64,000 nucleotides of DNA from Halichondria panicea (lineage: Eukaryota; Porifera; Demospongiae; Suberitida; Halichondriidae), in the NCBI RefSeq assembly GCF_963675165.1, contig NC_087392.1, positions 265,001 through 329,000 on the forward strand, in the 5' to 3' direction. How positions within the stretch are numbered: position 1 is the stretch's first letter; each line of letters begins with the position of its first letter. The translations under genes and the position numbers were made by a program. Below are positions 30,663-45,200 of the stretch, in pieces. The notes under the pieces are model-generated. The model was not told where the DNA came from, did not search any database, and saw only the letters and a list, made by a program, of their open reading frames with translations.

Positions 30663-33600
30663 CTAGCTTTTCCTGACCCTCACAGTGTAGTGATGGTCGA
30701 ACCACTCGTCCACCACGTCACCAGTCTAAAGGAGAGAATAACGCAGTGATAATCATTGCTATGACAGCAGCCAATACTGCACCTACCCTGTATCCAGTAG
30801 TGCACACATTGTAAGCAATGGGCAGGTGGTAGTTGTGCACACCAGTTTGTAGGAATGGCTCCACACACAGCCTGGAGGGACTCACCCACACACGGTACTC
30901 ATCCCGTATATGCCCCGCCTCAGGCTTATAACCTATAGCACAGTGAGGGGAGTGACAGATATGCCTCACCACCACCACAATGGCCTACCTTGAGGGATCT
31001 CTGTACCTAGTAGGAGCTTAGCCGGGGGGCACACTGTCACAAGATCCATTTGTTGGTACATTTCTGGGGCTTCTTCCTCTCCCTCGTTCAAGAAACTGAT
31101 GGCACCTGTCAACGATTAGATAGTGGAACAATGGTGCAGCTGTTGGATGATGGTTGTGCGTGTGCGTACCTGTTTCTTCCAAGCAGAGGATATAAAAGAA
31201 TAACTGCTTGTCTGAGAGAGCATTGAACTGGACATTGATCACACCACCTTCGTCCACATCCATGGCTTCTCCTGAGGACAAACAGAGCACGGGGCAAATG
31301 GATATAATAATCAAGGTAAACCAAGAAAGACAGTTACCGTGTGTGTTCCCGTGAAGCTGTAACTGTACTCTAGTGTCTCCAGCATCAGACATCATGGGAG
31401 GGGGTGGTGTTGGGGAGGGGTTTTCCCCAAACTTAGTAGGCTGGATGGTCACCATGGACGCAATAATTGGTCGCTGAAACGCATACTTCCTCGGATACGA
31501 AGAAGTGAAGGAATCTGTTTTAAGAATGGGAAACTGTGTCTCCAGACACACAACCAGCTCCTTCACACCTGTGAGAGCTGTAGCAACAAGTGGGTGGTCC
31601 ATCACAACCATTCAATCAGCAGTATCAATATCATTATTACCGATAAACTCTATTTTATCGAGACTAGTTGCCATGCCGAGGTGAAGAGCCATCTCCCCTC
31701 CTCCGCCTACACCATTCCAGGTGAGCTGATGAGTGTCCAACGTGAGGCAGCCATTCTTGGCAATGCCAGGCTTCAGTGACCATGCAGGAATGAACGGCCA
31801 GGGTCTGTTCACCCACAGCTGGTCCACATAACCTGACAGAGGGGGTGGGCTGATGAATACAATAGCAACTCTAGACACACTCACTCACCACTCTTTGATT
31901 TGGGTCTCTTGGCCTTCAGTTTAAAGGTGATGGAGAATTGTGCCTCAGGGTCAACTGTGTTCAGCTGGAACACAATGAAGCCGGCTATTTCATCTGTGGC
32001 CAAATCTAAGCTGGGTTTTGAACAGTCAACAACTTTCTTTAGAATGGTCTTTCTATATGTGACAGTTGCCTCTTTCACAAATTTGGAGTGAGTGGGGTCA
32101 CCTGCACAAAGACACATCTAGTAATACCTTGTATAATAAATACTAGAGACATAAATTAAAGAAATCTCTCAATTTCCTTTCATTTCACCTCTCAACTCTA
32201 CAGCAGTAATGATTCTATTCTGTTTGAATTGCACAGTCAAACTGGGAGTACGATCTGCCTTGGCGGGGGTCCAGAATTGAGGGGGGTCAGTGAACTTTAG
32301 AATAGCCTCGTAACCTAGTGACGACAGATGAACGCCCACACAAGAACTCCGGAATATCTCAAATTCTCGACACAATGGTGCAGCTGTCGATAATAGCGGC
32401 CGAGCTGTTGGAGTGTAGCAGAGTATTGATATATGAATAGTACTCAATTATCTGGCAATTAGTAGCTAGGATATTGATTGTTTCAAAGACAAAATATAAT
32501 TAACAAATAATGTACAGACATACCCACAGTCAGAGTATTGATGTATGAATAGCTACAATGTAGGGTATTGATTGTTTCAAAGACAAAGCAAATTAAATAA
32601 GGTACTACGAATAATAGACATACCCACAGTAATGAAGCAGTCATGTGACAGGTGGGGTGACCTCTGTCGAGACTTGAGACCCTTGACGTACTTGAATCGT
32701 GCAATAATCTCTGCCCAGGACAATCCACCATTATACACACACACACACACGGTAAGGATGGCCTACCTAGCATTGACTTGACCTTCTCCATGGATGATGA
32801 CATCATGGGATATTTGATGTCTCCTCTCACATCCTTCACATGATACACTTGCTCCACAAAACTCACAACTACCGCAGCACTGCACACACACACACATAGA
32901 CACATACTCCATAAAAATAATCTGCTAGCAGTCAAAGCTGGATTCCAACCATCGTAGAAGCTTTCCGTTTGATTGTGAGTTGAGGGTGTGCGACTGATAA
33001 TCCTTGCCCACCCCTACCTTTTGTACACCATTCAAACACACAGTACAAGGCTGATTTGTACAGACATTAATTTTTGTGCTATAGAAACAACAGATTTGTA
33101 AGCTTTGCTGATTGAACTTAATGCTACTAACAGGTGTACACAGCCCCCCTCCCCCCACTCACTCACTTGGTCTCCTGGGGGACGTAGGCTAGGAGATTAG
33201 AGCGCTCCTTGATATACGTCTTGAGAGTGTTGGTGTCCCCACGCTCTAGTTCCCGTGGATACACAGCCAATCGCTGGTGGAGGGGAAACTTCTTCCTTGC
33301 CAGCACGAACTCCAGACCTCTACTCACTCCACACAACTCACCCTGTGATCATAACATCACACAATCAATAGTACACTTGTAGCCTGAGAAGAACAAGTTA
33401 TGCTCTGGTGTGGTTGATGGATGGACACACGTGTAGCTAGGCTAGGATACCTTGTATAGTTCTGTGAGTGTGTCCAGGAGGCGTGTCCAGTCCCCCTCGT
33501 CAATCACGCCCACACAATGTAGGTGGAAGGACTCTGTGACACGCCCACTCACTCGTACCCTCGGCCGCAGAACATGAAACAACTCCAACTGGTCCCCTTG

Positions 33601-36440
33601 GATAAGGCCGGCCATCGTACCAGTGGTCAGCTGTGAGGAGTGTAAGATGTGTGAAATGTGATGGGAGTGGGCGGTACCTTAACACTATTGACAAACATGT
33701 CATCTCCGGAGGTAGTCCTTGTGAGGTCAGCTCTGAAGGCTTGCTGGTTAGGTAGGGAGGTCTTGTCCAGGAAGCAGCGATCCATGGCCCCCTAATAATG
33801 AAAGGACAATGAACACACAGTGAGTGTGATGGTGTACGTCTTACCGCCATGGCGGGTATGAAGAGAGGGTGAAGACGACCATTCCCACTAGAGTGCCAAT
33901 AGAAGGACACAGCCTCATAGAGGGAACGATGACTCACCAACTCTTCTTTGTTCCTGTGTGGGTGTTTCAGTTACCACCAGTTGAGGCCGTGAGTGCTTGT
34001 ACAGTTATGGATACTACACAGGAACTATACACACCCACTCACTTGAGCACACACGAGACGATTGCCTTGGTAACGGTCTCAGTGAGCAACCCCAGTGGTG
34101 ATCCTATTCCTCTCCCCTTCGGTCCTCTGCTATCAGCTATGGCTGCTGGGTCTGGCTGAAGGTACAGCACCACGGTATTAGCCTCAGGCGACACCAGAGG
34201 CAGCCACGGACTCTCCATAATCTCCACTTGTGAGACCTGACGTGTCTTATCATAGGATACAGCGTGGGAGGGGTCAGTGTCGATGAGGATGGTCACATGA
34301 CTCCCGGGCATCTCCCGTACCCACTCAACCAGGTCACTGCACTCGATACTGTCCAACTGTAGGGAAGTGATGGTGATGTGTACAGTTGAGGTAGACACAC
34401 AACATACCGATAAACGCCCAAATTTGGATGCATTTGTTCTCAGCACTGCTCCACTGTATAGGGAGCTTCCCCCCGTCTAATGAAAGGGACTTACTCTCAC
34501 GATAAGAATAAGAACACAGACCACACCCACCTTTATCGGGAACTGTATGCCAGAGAGGAACAGGAACACTATCGCTTCATCCATACACTTGCTTGCCACC
34601 TGAGAAATAAACCTCTCAGTGATGACCTTTGCCCTCTTGTCTTTACCCTCCTTGGCAGCTCTCGGAAGCTGGTCATCGTCAATATTTGTATCGAAGTGGA
34701 TCACGTGGAAATCTTTACTGGCCAGCTGTCTCTTCAACGTCTCTCTGGACGATTGAATAATAAATGATGCATGAAAACAAAAACAAGTAATGCATTCTTT
34801 ATGCATAATTATGCATACAATCAATTGTCACTACAACTCGACAATTTAGCCACCCATCCCCCCACACATACCCACACACACACCACCCCCACCCCCACAC
34901 CTGTGCTCCTTCACTGGCTGGTCGAACTGCATCGGCTCCAGACTGGTGGGCAGTCCGTTCCTCGAGAGGTAGTAGTCCGCACTCACAAACACAGCCACCT
35001 TCTCTGTAAAGAACCCATAAGACCCAACAACATACTGTGGGTAACCACTGATAGTAATAAGTACACAGTGGGTACACAGTGGTAAGATACCACAGATAGC
35101 ATTTCCCAAAAGATCTCACCATGTTTTCCTCCCCCTGACTGAACTGGCTTCTTCATTACCATCGAACCCTGAGGGGCTGCATTAAACAAGGCAAACTGCA
35201 TTAACCTGTTTCTGACAAAATTCGACAAAAAAATACAAAATTATTTTCCGAAAATAGGACAATAAGCAAATCAATGGCTTACATGCTAATAACAGTTCTC
35301 CAGCTTCTCTATTGACGGGGGATTCTTTAAGAGACTCAGCGAACTTGACCATGAAGCTGAGCTCCTTATCCAGTAGTAGGTCCAGCAGACTCTCCGTCTG
35401 GGTCTCCGTCTGGCTCAGGTAGTCTGCATCCTGTTTGGTGATCACCTGATGTTTGAGCAGCGAGGGTAGTAATGCTGGTACATTGATCTGATCCACTAGA
35501 GTGTCGCGGTGCCTCAAGATGCGCTGGTGAACCTCTTGACCAATCACTTTATCTCTCCTCTCCAGTTGCAGGATCTCGATACGGTCACTCTGACTGATGA
35601 GGTCCCTCTGAGGATGCTCCTTAAAGAACTTCTTCACTGCCAGTGGTGCATGGATATAAGTGGAGGCAGTACAATACTGTAACATTATAGGCCTAGGCTT
35701 TAACTAGGATTGGCACTTCTGTACCACTTTTCATTTATGTACATGTATCAAGTGCCAAAAATCAATTATCACATGTGGAAGAAGAAATTTCTATGAGAAG
35801 GTTACCTTCTGCAAACAATATTTCAGACAGCTTCTCATGGCCTGGATTTGGAAGGTCTTTCTGCAGAGCTGACAAGAAGCTGATGAAGCCGCGTGTGCCG
35901 TGCATCTCCAGCATAGGGAACAGTCTCTCCAGTGTTTCCTTGAGAGTGCGATCATTGTTCTGTAGGTCGAGGAAAGTGCTCAGTGGTATAGCCTGTAGTG
36001 TTAGCAGGGACTTGAGCAAAGAGACAAGGTTGATGCTACGGATGATGGATGAGAGCTGACCCTCTAGTATGGTGAAGAGTGGCGACTGCAGCTGACTGTC
36101 CACTAACTCTCCTTCCAATAGACGTAATATCTCAGCATGATTGGGAGTCTCTGCCTCACGCAGTGAAGCTATGAAGCCATCGATGGCAACTTGTCCTTTT
36201 TGGTAGAGAAAGCTCAACAGAAAGTTAGACCTCTCAAACTGAGTATGATGTTTCGCATCAGATACTTTCTTAATGATTTCTTCGGTGAGTATTCCTTTTT
36301 CTTTGAGAGGAGGAAGCAGCTTGGCTATATCAATGAGCTGCAACACTTTAGCATTCTGCTGACGAACTTCTTCCACTGTCACCTGGGCCCCTGCAGAGGA
36401 CAGATCAATATTAATGGTATCACCATGCACATGGTATTTC
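30663..36440 (-). CDS. Triple-CARD protein with caspase-like pseudo-protease domain (5' exon not found)
   Basis: Large multi-exon gene, stop TAG at 30663-30665. Three tandem CARD-like helical bundles open the visible protein: CARD1 (VLQLIDIAKLLPPLKEKGIL to HAEILRLLEG) and CARD2 (SIIRSINLVSLLKSLLTLQA) share exon about 35805-36440; CARD3 (RHRDTLVDQINVPALLPSLL) is at about 35283-35655. Next comes a caspase-like fold: KVAVFVSADYYLSRNG, ETLKRQLASKDFHVIHFDT, AIVFLFLSGIQFPIK and GSHVTILIDTDPSHA (about 34250-35010). Where caspases have SHG and an ACRG-type cysteine, this protein has SGI and DTDP, so both catalytic residues seem missing. The C-terminal half (33950-30663) includes a segment resembling an F5/8-type (discoidin) domain (FWTPAKADRTP, then AVELRGDPTHSKFVKEATV) and parts I do not recognise. 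The reading phase links the exons checked down to about 31900, so one gene is likely. CARDs suggest an innate-immune or cell-death adaptor (inference). Confidence 0.68.
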
Positions 36441-36550
36441 ACAGCACCCAAGTGCAGTACCTATACCCCCGGACCCTCTGATATGCATGCAACATTGTGT
36501 ACAAAACTTGCTTCTACATCTATCCTCACACAACAAGCTGGCAGCTATGA
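36441..36550. promoter_or_regulatory. Divergent start region, CARD gene / TPGS1-like gene
   Basis: The two genes open in opposite directions from this short interval. The first exon of neither is resolved: both visible frames begin after plausible acceptors (CCTCTGCAG on the - strand, ACCTTCAG on the + strand) with no in-frame ATG before them. Small upstream exons may overlap here. Confidence 0.35.
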
Positions 36551-38382
<1,832 letters not shown>

Positions 38383-38619
38383 CCTTGGTTATATATATAG
38401 AACACTCATGAGGGACGTTAATTCATGCTAACATTCTCCAATGTATCACTTATTGTTATAAATGTGTGTGTAAAAAGATTGAATCTTTGCTGGAATTTCA
38501 CTAAATAATATTCTCTCACCTCCCTTTTTATTCAAACATTATAAAAAATATAATCACCTGCAGTATATACAAACACAAACACGCTGCATGCAAAGACCAC
38601 ACTAATACATATACTAAAG

Positions 38620-39341
38620 TTACAGAAAGTAAGCGACCAGGAGCACCACTAGAACTAAACAGATAAGCACATAGTTTAGAATTAACAGTTTATCCAGTTT
38701 TTGTTTGATTTCGACATTTTCTGCACACAGTGTGGCGACCTGGAGGAGAGTGAGTATAAGAATCATCACATTGCAGTTATGAATGAGGTGATCCTTACCT
38801 TCAGCTCCAATGTTCTGAGTGGGGTAGCTGGTGTCGTTGTTTGAGGGCTCTGTAAGTTTGTGACCTTAGCAGCTGCAGAGGAGGCAGACGACTCCTTGAG
38901 GGCTGGTTTGGGGGGAATATCTGACAACCAGCGACAGTGCATTCTAGAGGAGAGGGGGCATATAACTTGACACGCTATAATGAAGCTAACATTTGATTAC
39001 CTGTGCTCTCTGATGTCTTTGCTAGGCAGTGCTCTCCAGAACTCTATGAGTCTCTCCATGTCTGGCAGACTAGCCTCAGGGGAGAACGTGTACGTCTGTA
39101 CGAGGAACTTGTCCTGGGACACACTCGTCTTGCCAGCACCTGCACAACATGCACAAAGAGAGAAGGGGATGAGAGGGAGGGAGAGAGGGGGATGAGAGAG
39201 AGAGGGAGAGAGAGAGGGGGGTAGTGGTACCTGGTGAGAACAAGACCTGCACTTTGGCCACACTCCTGCCATCCACTAGCGCCACATTAGGACGTACTTT
39301 GTAGCGAGTAGGAGCAGTCGTTTTGATCTGTGTGTGTGTGT

Positions 39342-39374
<33 letters not shown>

Positions 39375-41455
39375 AGTGAGGGGAGACAAATGGTCAATGC
39401 TATTAGTGGGTGTGTCCTGGTCACCTTGTAGAGCACAGAGTTGTCCGAGATGTTGGTGAGGGTGAGAGTACACGTGACCTCCGAGTCTTTCTTGCCAATA
39501 AATGTCAGCTCAGTTGAAGGACTAACAGAAACAGAGCAGCAAATAGACTAGATTATTATCAACAAGAGTGGACTCACCTCAACATGACATCACCCATGGT
39601 TGCCACGCCCCCATTTCTTGGATCAGCCGAGTGTCTCCTAGCAGACAAACGTCCGTTTAGTGATGCTGACTCGGCACCTTCGTCCATGCTGTTGGATCTC
39701 TTGCCATCCTGTAGACTCATGAGACGAGATACTTGTCTTCGTCTGAACCCCCGGCCAGATCCCCCCTGTAGTAGTCGTTGGTCCGGGCTGACAGGACGCC
39801 TCTCCTCACCATCATCAGGACCAAAGCGGCTCTGACGGGTGGGTGGGAGCCCAGATGAGAACCGTACCTGGGAGTGGGGGGGGGTAACATTTCTCTGCTA
39901 ATAGTACATGTATTAATAATTATTACGAATAACATAACAATTAAGTTATAGCCCACGGTTGTTCTTAAAACTGAATCTAAAAGATCTAACATAAAACACA
40001 CCATCTTGTAGCTCTATCGAAGACTTACTACAGTAACTAAAAACCAAAAAAATGCACATTTTAGCTGTGAATTTGACAATCCTAAATCAACACAAAGGCT
40101 TGCACACGCTTTTTCTTCAAAAATGAACTCAGTCTTGATATTAAGAAATGTGATGCCTACCTGTCTGGCCCTGTCAGCAGTCTCACTGATGAGTGACTCC
40201 TCTCCCTCGTCCTCGTCCTCAGCACCTGCCTCTGGCATTATGGTGGACATGGCCAGCTCAAACATACGATCCCTCTCCACCTGGTAGTCAAACTCCCACG
40301 TGTCCTCTCCTCCAAACTTGACCAGCAGCTGATCCTTAGGAATATACTCACACATGGTTTCCTTGGTTACAAACCTGGGAGTATGACGTGTTTTAATCCA
40401 AATCATTTTTTGGCCTTGAACTATAATAGCCTATGGTTGGTTAAAAGCCGAAATTGGCAAATTCTGTCATCTCCTAAATATGAACAGTCATGGTACCATT
40501 TGAAAGGCTCTTTTTAAGCTTTCAGAAAATCATAAAATCGTTGAAATTGGATCCATGGAATTAAGTTATGGCGACTGAAATGACTAAGGAGGTCAATATA
40601 TCAGCCTTTAAAAATGTCAACTACAATGAAAAGGCCATTAACAAAATCTGGTTTATGTCAACGGATACAGGTGTTATCACAATGCTCTCTTACTTGACTT
40701 TGGCAATGGCGCCCTCACCCAGCCAGCCCTGCACTATCTTCCAGGCAGCTGTATATAGGAGATATATAGTGACAATCACCATAGCAACTCGGCCACTGAC
40801 CTTGTAGGACCCAGGGCATATTGTAGATAAGCAACCATGAGAGGAGGTTGGGGTAGTAGATCTTGAAAGCATTGACTATAAATCTGACGAGGTCCATATC
40901 CATCTGAGCAAGGCCGGCTCCATTCATGTCGAACACCATACACATCTTGTTCTTGGGATACACTTTTCTCTACATGGGATAAGAGGAGGTGGTCCTTTGA
41001 TCAGCATGTACACACACACACACACACACATGATTATAAGTACACTCACTGAACATCACAAGTATAGCACCATTTAATTGACTCTTACATGCATTTCAAA
41101 GGAGAAGGCGATCCACTTGAGCAGCATGGGAGCTTTCTTAGAGTCCTTGCGATGAATGTGGATGTTTAGAATACCTGAGGGAGACATAATCGAGGGCGCC
41201 CTTTAACAGAGGACACCTCCACTTACAGACATTGTTTCCATCATTGTCGTATCCCCTATTCCAGGCCATGCCCGACTTCCATAGACTCTCATCAATATCC
41301 GTCCATAGAATATCTGCAAGATGGCAATACACACATACACACCACTATCATTGTGAGGGTGAGTACCACAATCATTGTGGTGATGGTATACTACACACAC
41401 AGGGAACACACACACACTGGGAACACACACACACTGGGAGCACACACACACTGGG

Positions 41456-41512
<57 letters not shown>

Positions 41513-42110
41513 GGAGCACACACACACACACACTGGGAGCACACACACACACACACACTGGGAGCACACACACACACACACTGGGAGCACACACACAGGG
41601 AACACACACACACTGGGTGCACACACACACACACACTGGGAGCACAACAACGCACCATTAATACCAAACGATTTCCTCCACTTCTGACAGTCAACCTGTG
41701 CCAGTATAGTGAGTACAAGGTTAGGGGGGAGGGGCTAGGGCTCACCATATGCTTGTATGCATTGTCCAGGTTGCCTTTGTTGTGAGCTACAAAGCGTGGC
41801 ACATAGAGTGGGTCACTGCGAACCATCTCAATGTCTCGTGAGTCCATCTCTTCATCATCTGAAGGAGTGGCATATTGAGTGGGGATTAAATAGAGTGCCT
41901 GATAGCTTACCTGCATGATGCTCCAGAAACCTCTCTCTGAGGACTTCAGAGTGTGATGCAAGCTCCTACAAGGGGAGGGAGTGTATATTCACCAGCTAGT
42001 ACCAGCACAGGCATGCATTGTGTATGTGGGTGAAGGCTATTTGATATAGCATTGGAACCACACTGTTTGCTTGCTTGGCTTACTTCTTCAGACAGAGCCT
42101 GCGCCATCAT
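38620..42110 (-). CDS. MOSPD2: MOSPD2-like CRAL-TRIO and MSP domain protein
   Basis: MOSPD2 is an ER membrane protein that tethers organelles by binding FFAT motifs through its MSP domain. The start is ATG at 42110 (MMAQALSEE). The CRAL-TRIO part reads RDIEMVRSDPLYVPRFVAHN, DILWTDIDESLWKSGMAWNR and GLAQMDMDLVRFIVNAFKIY, then LLIYNMPWVLQ, close to human MOSPD2 (DMDFVRFIINCFKVYYP). After a Ser/Arg linker the MSP domain gives CTLTLTNISDNSVLYKIKTT, APTRYKVRPNVALVDGRS and SVSQDKFLVQTYTF. The protein ends in a tail anchor, LLILNYVLICLVLVVLLVAY plus FL, at 38620. About 14 exons. It is head to head with FANCB and convergent with the TPGS1-like gene (238 bp). Confidence 0.88.
39324..39374. repeat. GT-rich microsatellite in a MOSPD2 intron
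   Basis: Interrupted TG run in a MOSPD2 intron. A nearby GA-rich run (about 39160-39220, GAGAGGGAGAG) lies in the preceding intron. Confidence 0.8.
40400..40600. repeat. Foldback-family repeat in a MOSPD2 intron
   Basis: Carries TTTTTGGCCTTGGACTATAA-like text, ATTTGAAAGGCTCTTTTTAA and GCTTTCAGAAAATCATAAAA followed by GAAATTGGATCCATGGAATT. These are the right-arm motifs of the family. Confidence 0.7.
41390..41645. repeat. CA microsatellite with GGGAGCA/GGGAACA interruptions
   Basis: About ten blocks of (CA)n separated by CTGGGAGCACA, CTGGGAACACA or CAGGGAACACA, in a MOSPD2 intron. The His-Thr and Cys-Val frames on both strands are artefacts. Confidence 0.93.
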
Positions 42111-42296
42111 CAGTGAGCTCTAGAAGGTACTAGCTTGAGCTGAACACGGGTATGTACCTATGGGTACGGGTAGCTAGCTTTAGTAGACTTTTCTCTTCTG
42201 TTGAATAACTTTTTTTGTAGTCAAGTGACTTTGATCTTATGTAGCTTAAAGCATTGACGATCTTTACCCGCTAAGTCCACATGGCAAGCTGCTAGA
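42111..42296. promoter_or_regulatory. Bidirectional promoter region, MOSPD2 / FANCB
   Basis: Only 186 bp separate the two divergent start codons, so this interval must hold both transcription starts and both 5' leaders. A five-codon upstream frame (ATGGCAAGCTGCTAG, 42281-42295) stops one base before the FANCB ATG. No TATA box is evident. Confidence 0.65.
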
Positions 42297-45200
42297 ATGA
42301 AGTACTGCGTATGGAATGGCCAACTGGTGTCAGTCAAGGATTGCAAGCTCCTATTACAAGCTTTGAGAGAAGAGGATCATCAATGGAGCCTATCACCAGC
42401 TGCTGACCCTCTAACAATTACCAACAACTGTCTCTCCATGGCTGTATTGTTTGACTCTAGCCAGGGCCAGGCTAGACCCTTCCTCCTCACCAACCAACAT
42501 CACCACTACCAACTCATGGAGTACAATACTACCGATAATCAAAATGAACTTGCAACAAGGTATTTATTTGACTGGGACCATGAGTTGTTGTCATTGAAGC
42601 TATTGGATGGACCCTTGCTGATGCTTGCCTCCACCTCTACCCTCACTCTGGTGGACTGCAACAGTGGATCACAACAACACAATATTGCAGTAGCAGAGCT
42701 ACTCAAAGAGTCAGTGACTGTATTCAAAGCTTGGGCATTTGCTTGGTACGAGGACAGTGTGTTGGTGCTGCTGCAGCTCAGGAAAGGGGGAGGGGCTGCT
42801 CACTGGAGCAGTCTGGTGTTGCAGCAAGATGGTGGGGTGTCAGAAAGCCAGGAGTTGGTACCCTGTGAGTATGGTTGCATGGCTACTTGCATCGAGTGCT
42901 CGGAGTGTGTGTCAGTGAGTAGAGTCACAGGGGACTTTGAGGTATGTAAGAGGTTCTATGTTGGTACCAGCTACAAACAAGTGGTGGTGTTTGGAGACAG
43001 TGGTACTCTACTGTATTGTGTGACTCTGAACACTGCTCCTGCTAAAGTTGTTATATTAGAGGTAAGTGAAATACTGACATGACTCATCAATTATCTCCCT
43101 CCATTCTCTAGAGTTCTGATGAGAGCTTGTCTTTGGCTGTCCTCTCTGATAGTGACTGCATTGCTTACAAGCTGACTGACACCACCCTCAAGGTACCCCT
43201 CTCTCTCTTATCATACTGTTATACCCCCCCCCCCCTCTCAGGAGGTGGGCTGCTGGAGGAATGTGAGTGACGTTATTGCTGGCAACCTGGCTCATGTTGG
43301 ACACAGCCAGTTGCTGATACTGAAACATAACGGTGACTGCATGTGTAGTGCTTTATGATGTATTTAATAGTGTTTACAGATATACAGGGAGAACAAGACT
43401 TCATAGCAACTGATTTGAACCTCTTTTCTACTGAAGACGCTGCTGTAAGTAACACCCACCCGCCCACTCACTCGTACGTACAAGGTGTACGTACTTTGTT
43501 AGACAACAAAATATCTACATCCCGTTTATTCAATGATTTAGGGATTCTTTCGGCTGCCATAACTTAAATTCCGTAGATCCAATGTCAAATTTTTTAGGAT
43601 TTTCTGAAAGCTTAAAAAAAATTAGTTCAAATGGTGTCGTCAAAATCATATTTGAGAGATAAAAGTATTTACCAATTTGGCCATACCATGAATAATAGCC
43701 CATGGTCCAAGGCCGAAAAATGACAAATTAGGGCCCCGACAAAATTTTGGATTGTAACACATCATTTGAAAGGTCTCTTTCTAAGCTTTCAGAAAATCAT
43801 AACATTTTTGACATTGGATCAACGATACTCAAGTTAAGGCTGTTGAAAGATGTTCAACTACGTCCCGTTTCTTCAATGGTTTGGGGATTCTTTCGGCTGC
43901 CATAACTTAAATTTCGTGGATCCAATGTCAACTTTTTTGGGATTTTCTGAAAAAAATAGTTCAAATGGCATTGTCAAAAATCATATTTGAGAGATCAAAG
44001 TATTTACCAATTTGGCGATACCATGGATAATAGCCCATGGTCCAAGGCCGAAAAATGACAAATTAGGGCCCCGACAAAATTTTGGATTGTAACACATCAT
44101 TTGAAAGGTCTCTTTCTGAAAATCATAACATTTTTGACATTGGATAAAGTTCATCTGAAAGCTTAGAAAAAAATAGTTCAAATGGTGTTGTCAAAAATCA
44201 TATTTGAGGGATAAAAGTATTTACCAATTTGTAGATGGATCAAACTGATAGAGGTTCCAACACGTCACTGGCTGACACTGTGAAGGCTTTCCAGCTCAGG
44301 AAACACGTAAGAACTATGCATTCATTGATGTTGATATAGAGTAGTTTTTCAAGCCATATATTTAGTATTCATTGATCCAATTTTGAAAATATCAATCTAA
44401 ATTTTGATGGGGCCATTATTTTTCGGCCTTGGACCATGGGCTTATATAATCCATAGTATTTGGCCAAAATTGGCAAATCTGTCATCTCCCAAATATGAAC
44501 ATACATTGATGGTACCATTTGAAAGGTTCAGAAAATCGATTGGATCCACAGAATTAATTAATAGCATCTATAAAATGTGTAGTTGAAGTTTCTTCCATTC
44601 TTGTGTAGGATGGAATGGTGCAGCTGACCGAGCTGGAGGCTGAGATACAGCAGAAGACTCTCCTCATTCACTCTAGTCTGGTCTTCATGAGCTCTCTGGG
44701 GTCAACAGACGTACAGCCTCCACCCACTCACTCAGTAAGACCCTCTATCATGACCTCACACACACACACACACACTCTACAGGAGCTGATGTGTATTGTC
44801 CCCGGTGGTGGTGGTGGTGTGGGTGGTGGTGGTGTGGGGGGAGTGGCTAAGAGGAGGCAGTCACAGCTGTTAGAGGTGGGGCAAGTCTGGAAGCGTCTCG
44901 AGGATAACCAGCTAATTGTTGGAATTCTACTCAAGAATATCTCAGAACAGTACGTTTTACTATTATACGTACTGTACAATCAGTGTCTTATTTTGTACCC
45001 CCACTATAGGACGTTGTCGACGGTCCACTGCTCTCTGGTGCTCCCATGTGAGGCCACACCCACTGACTCCACCTCTCACATCCTCTGGAACAGCTCTCTT
45101 GATGCTCTCACTCCTCAAGACAATGACTTCCTCTCTCACTTCCCTTCTCCTGTCAAGCGGAGGAGACTAGAGGAAGCCCTCGGCACTGGACAGAGGGGTG

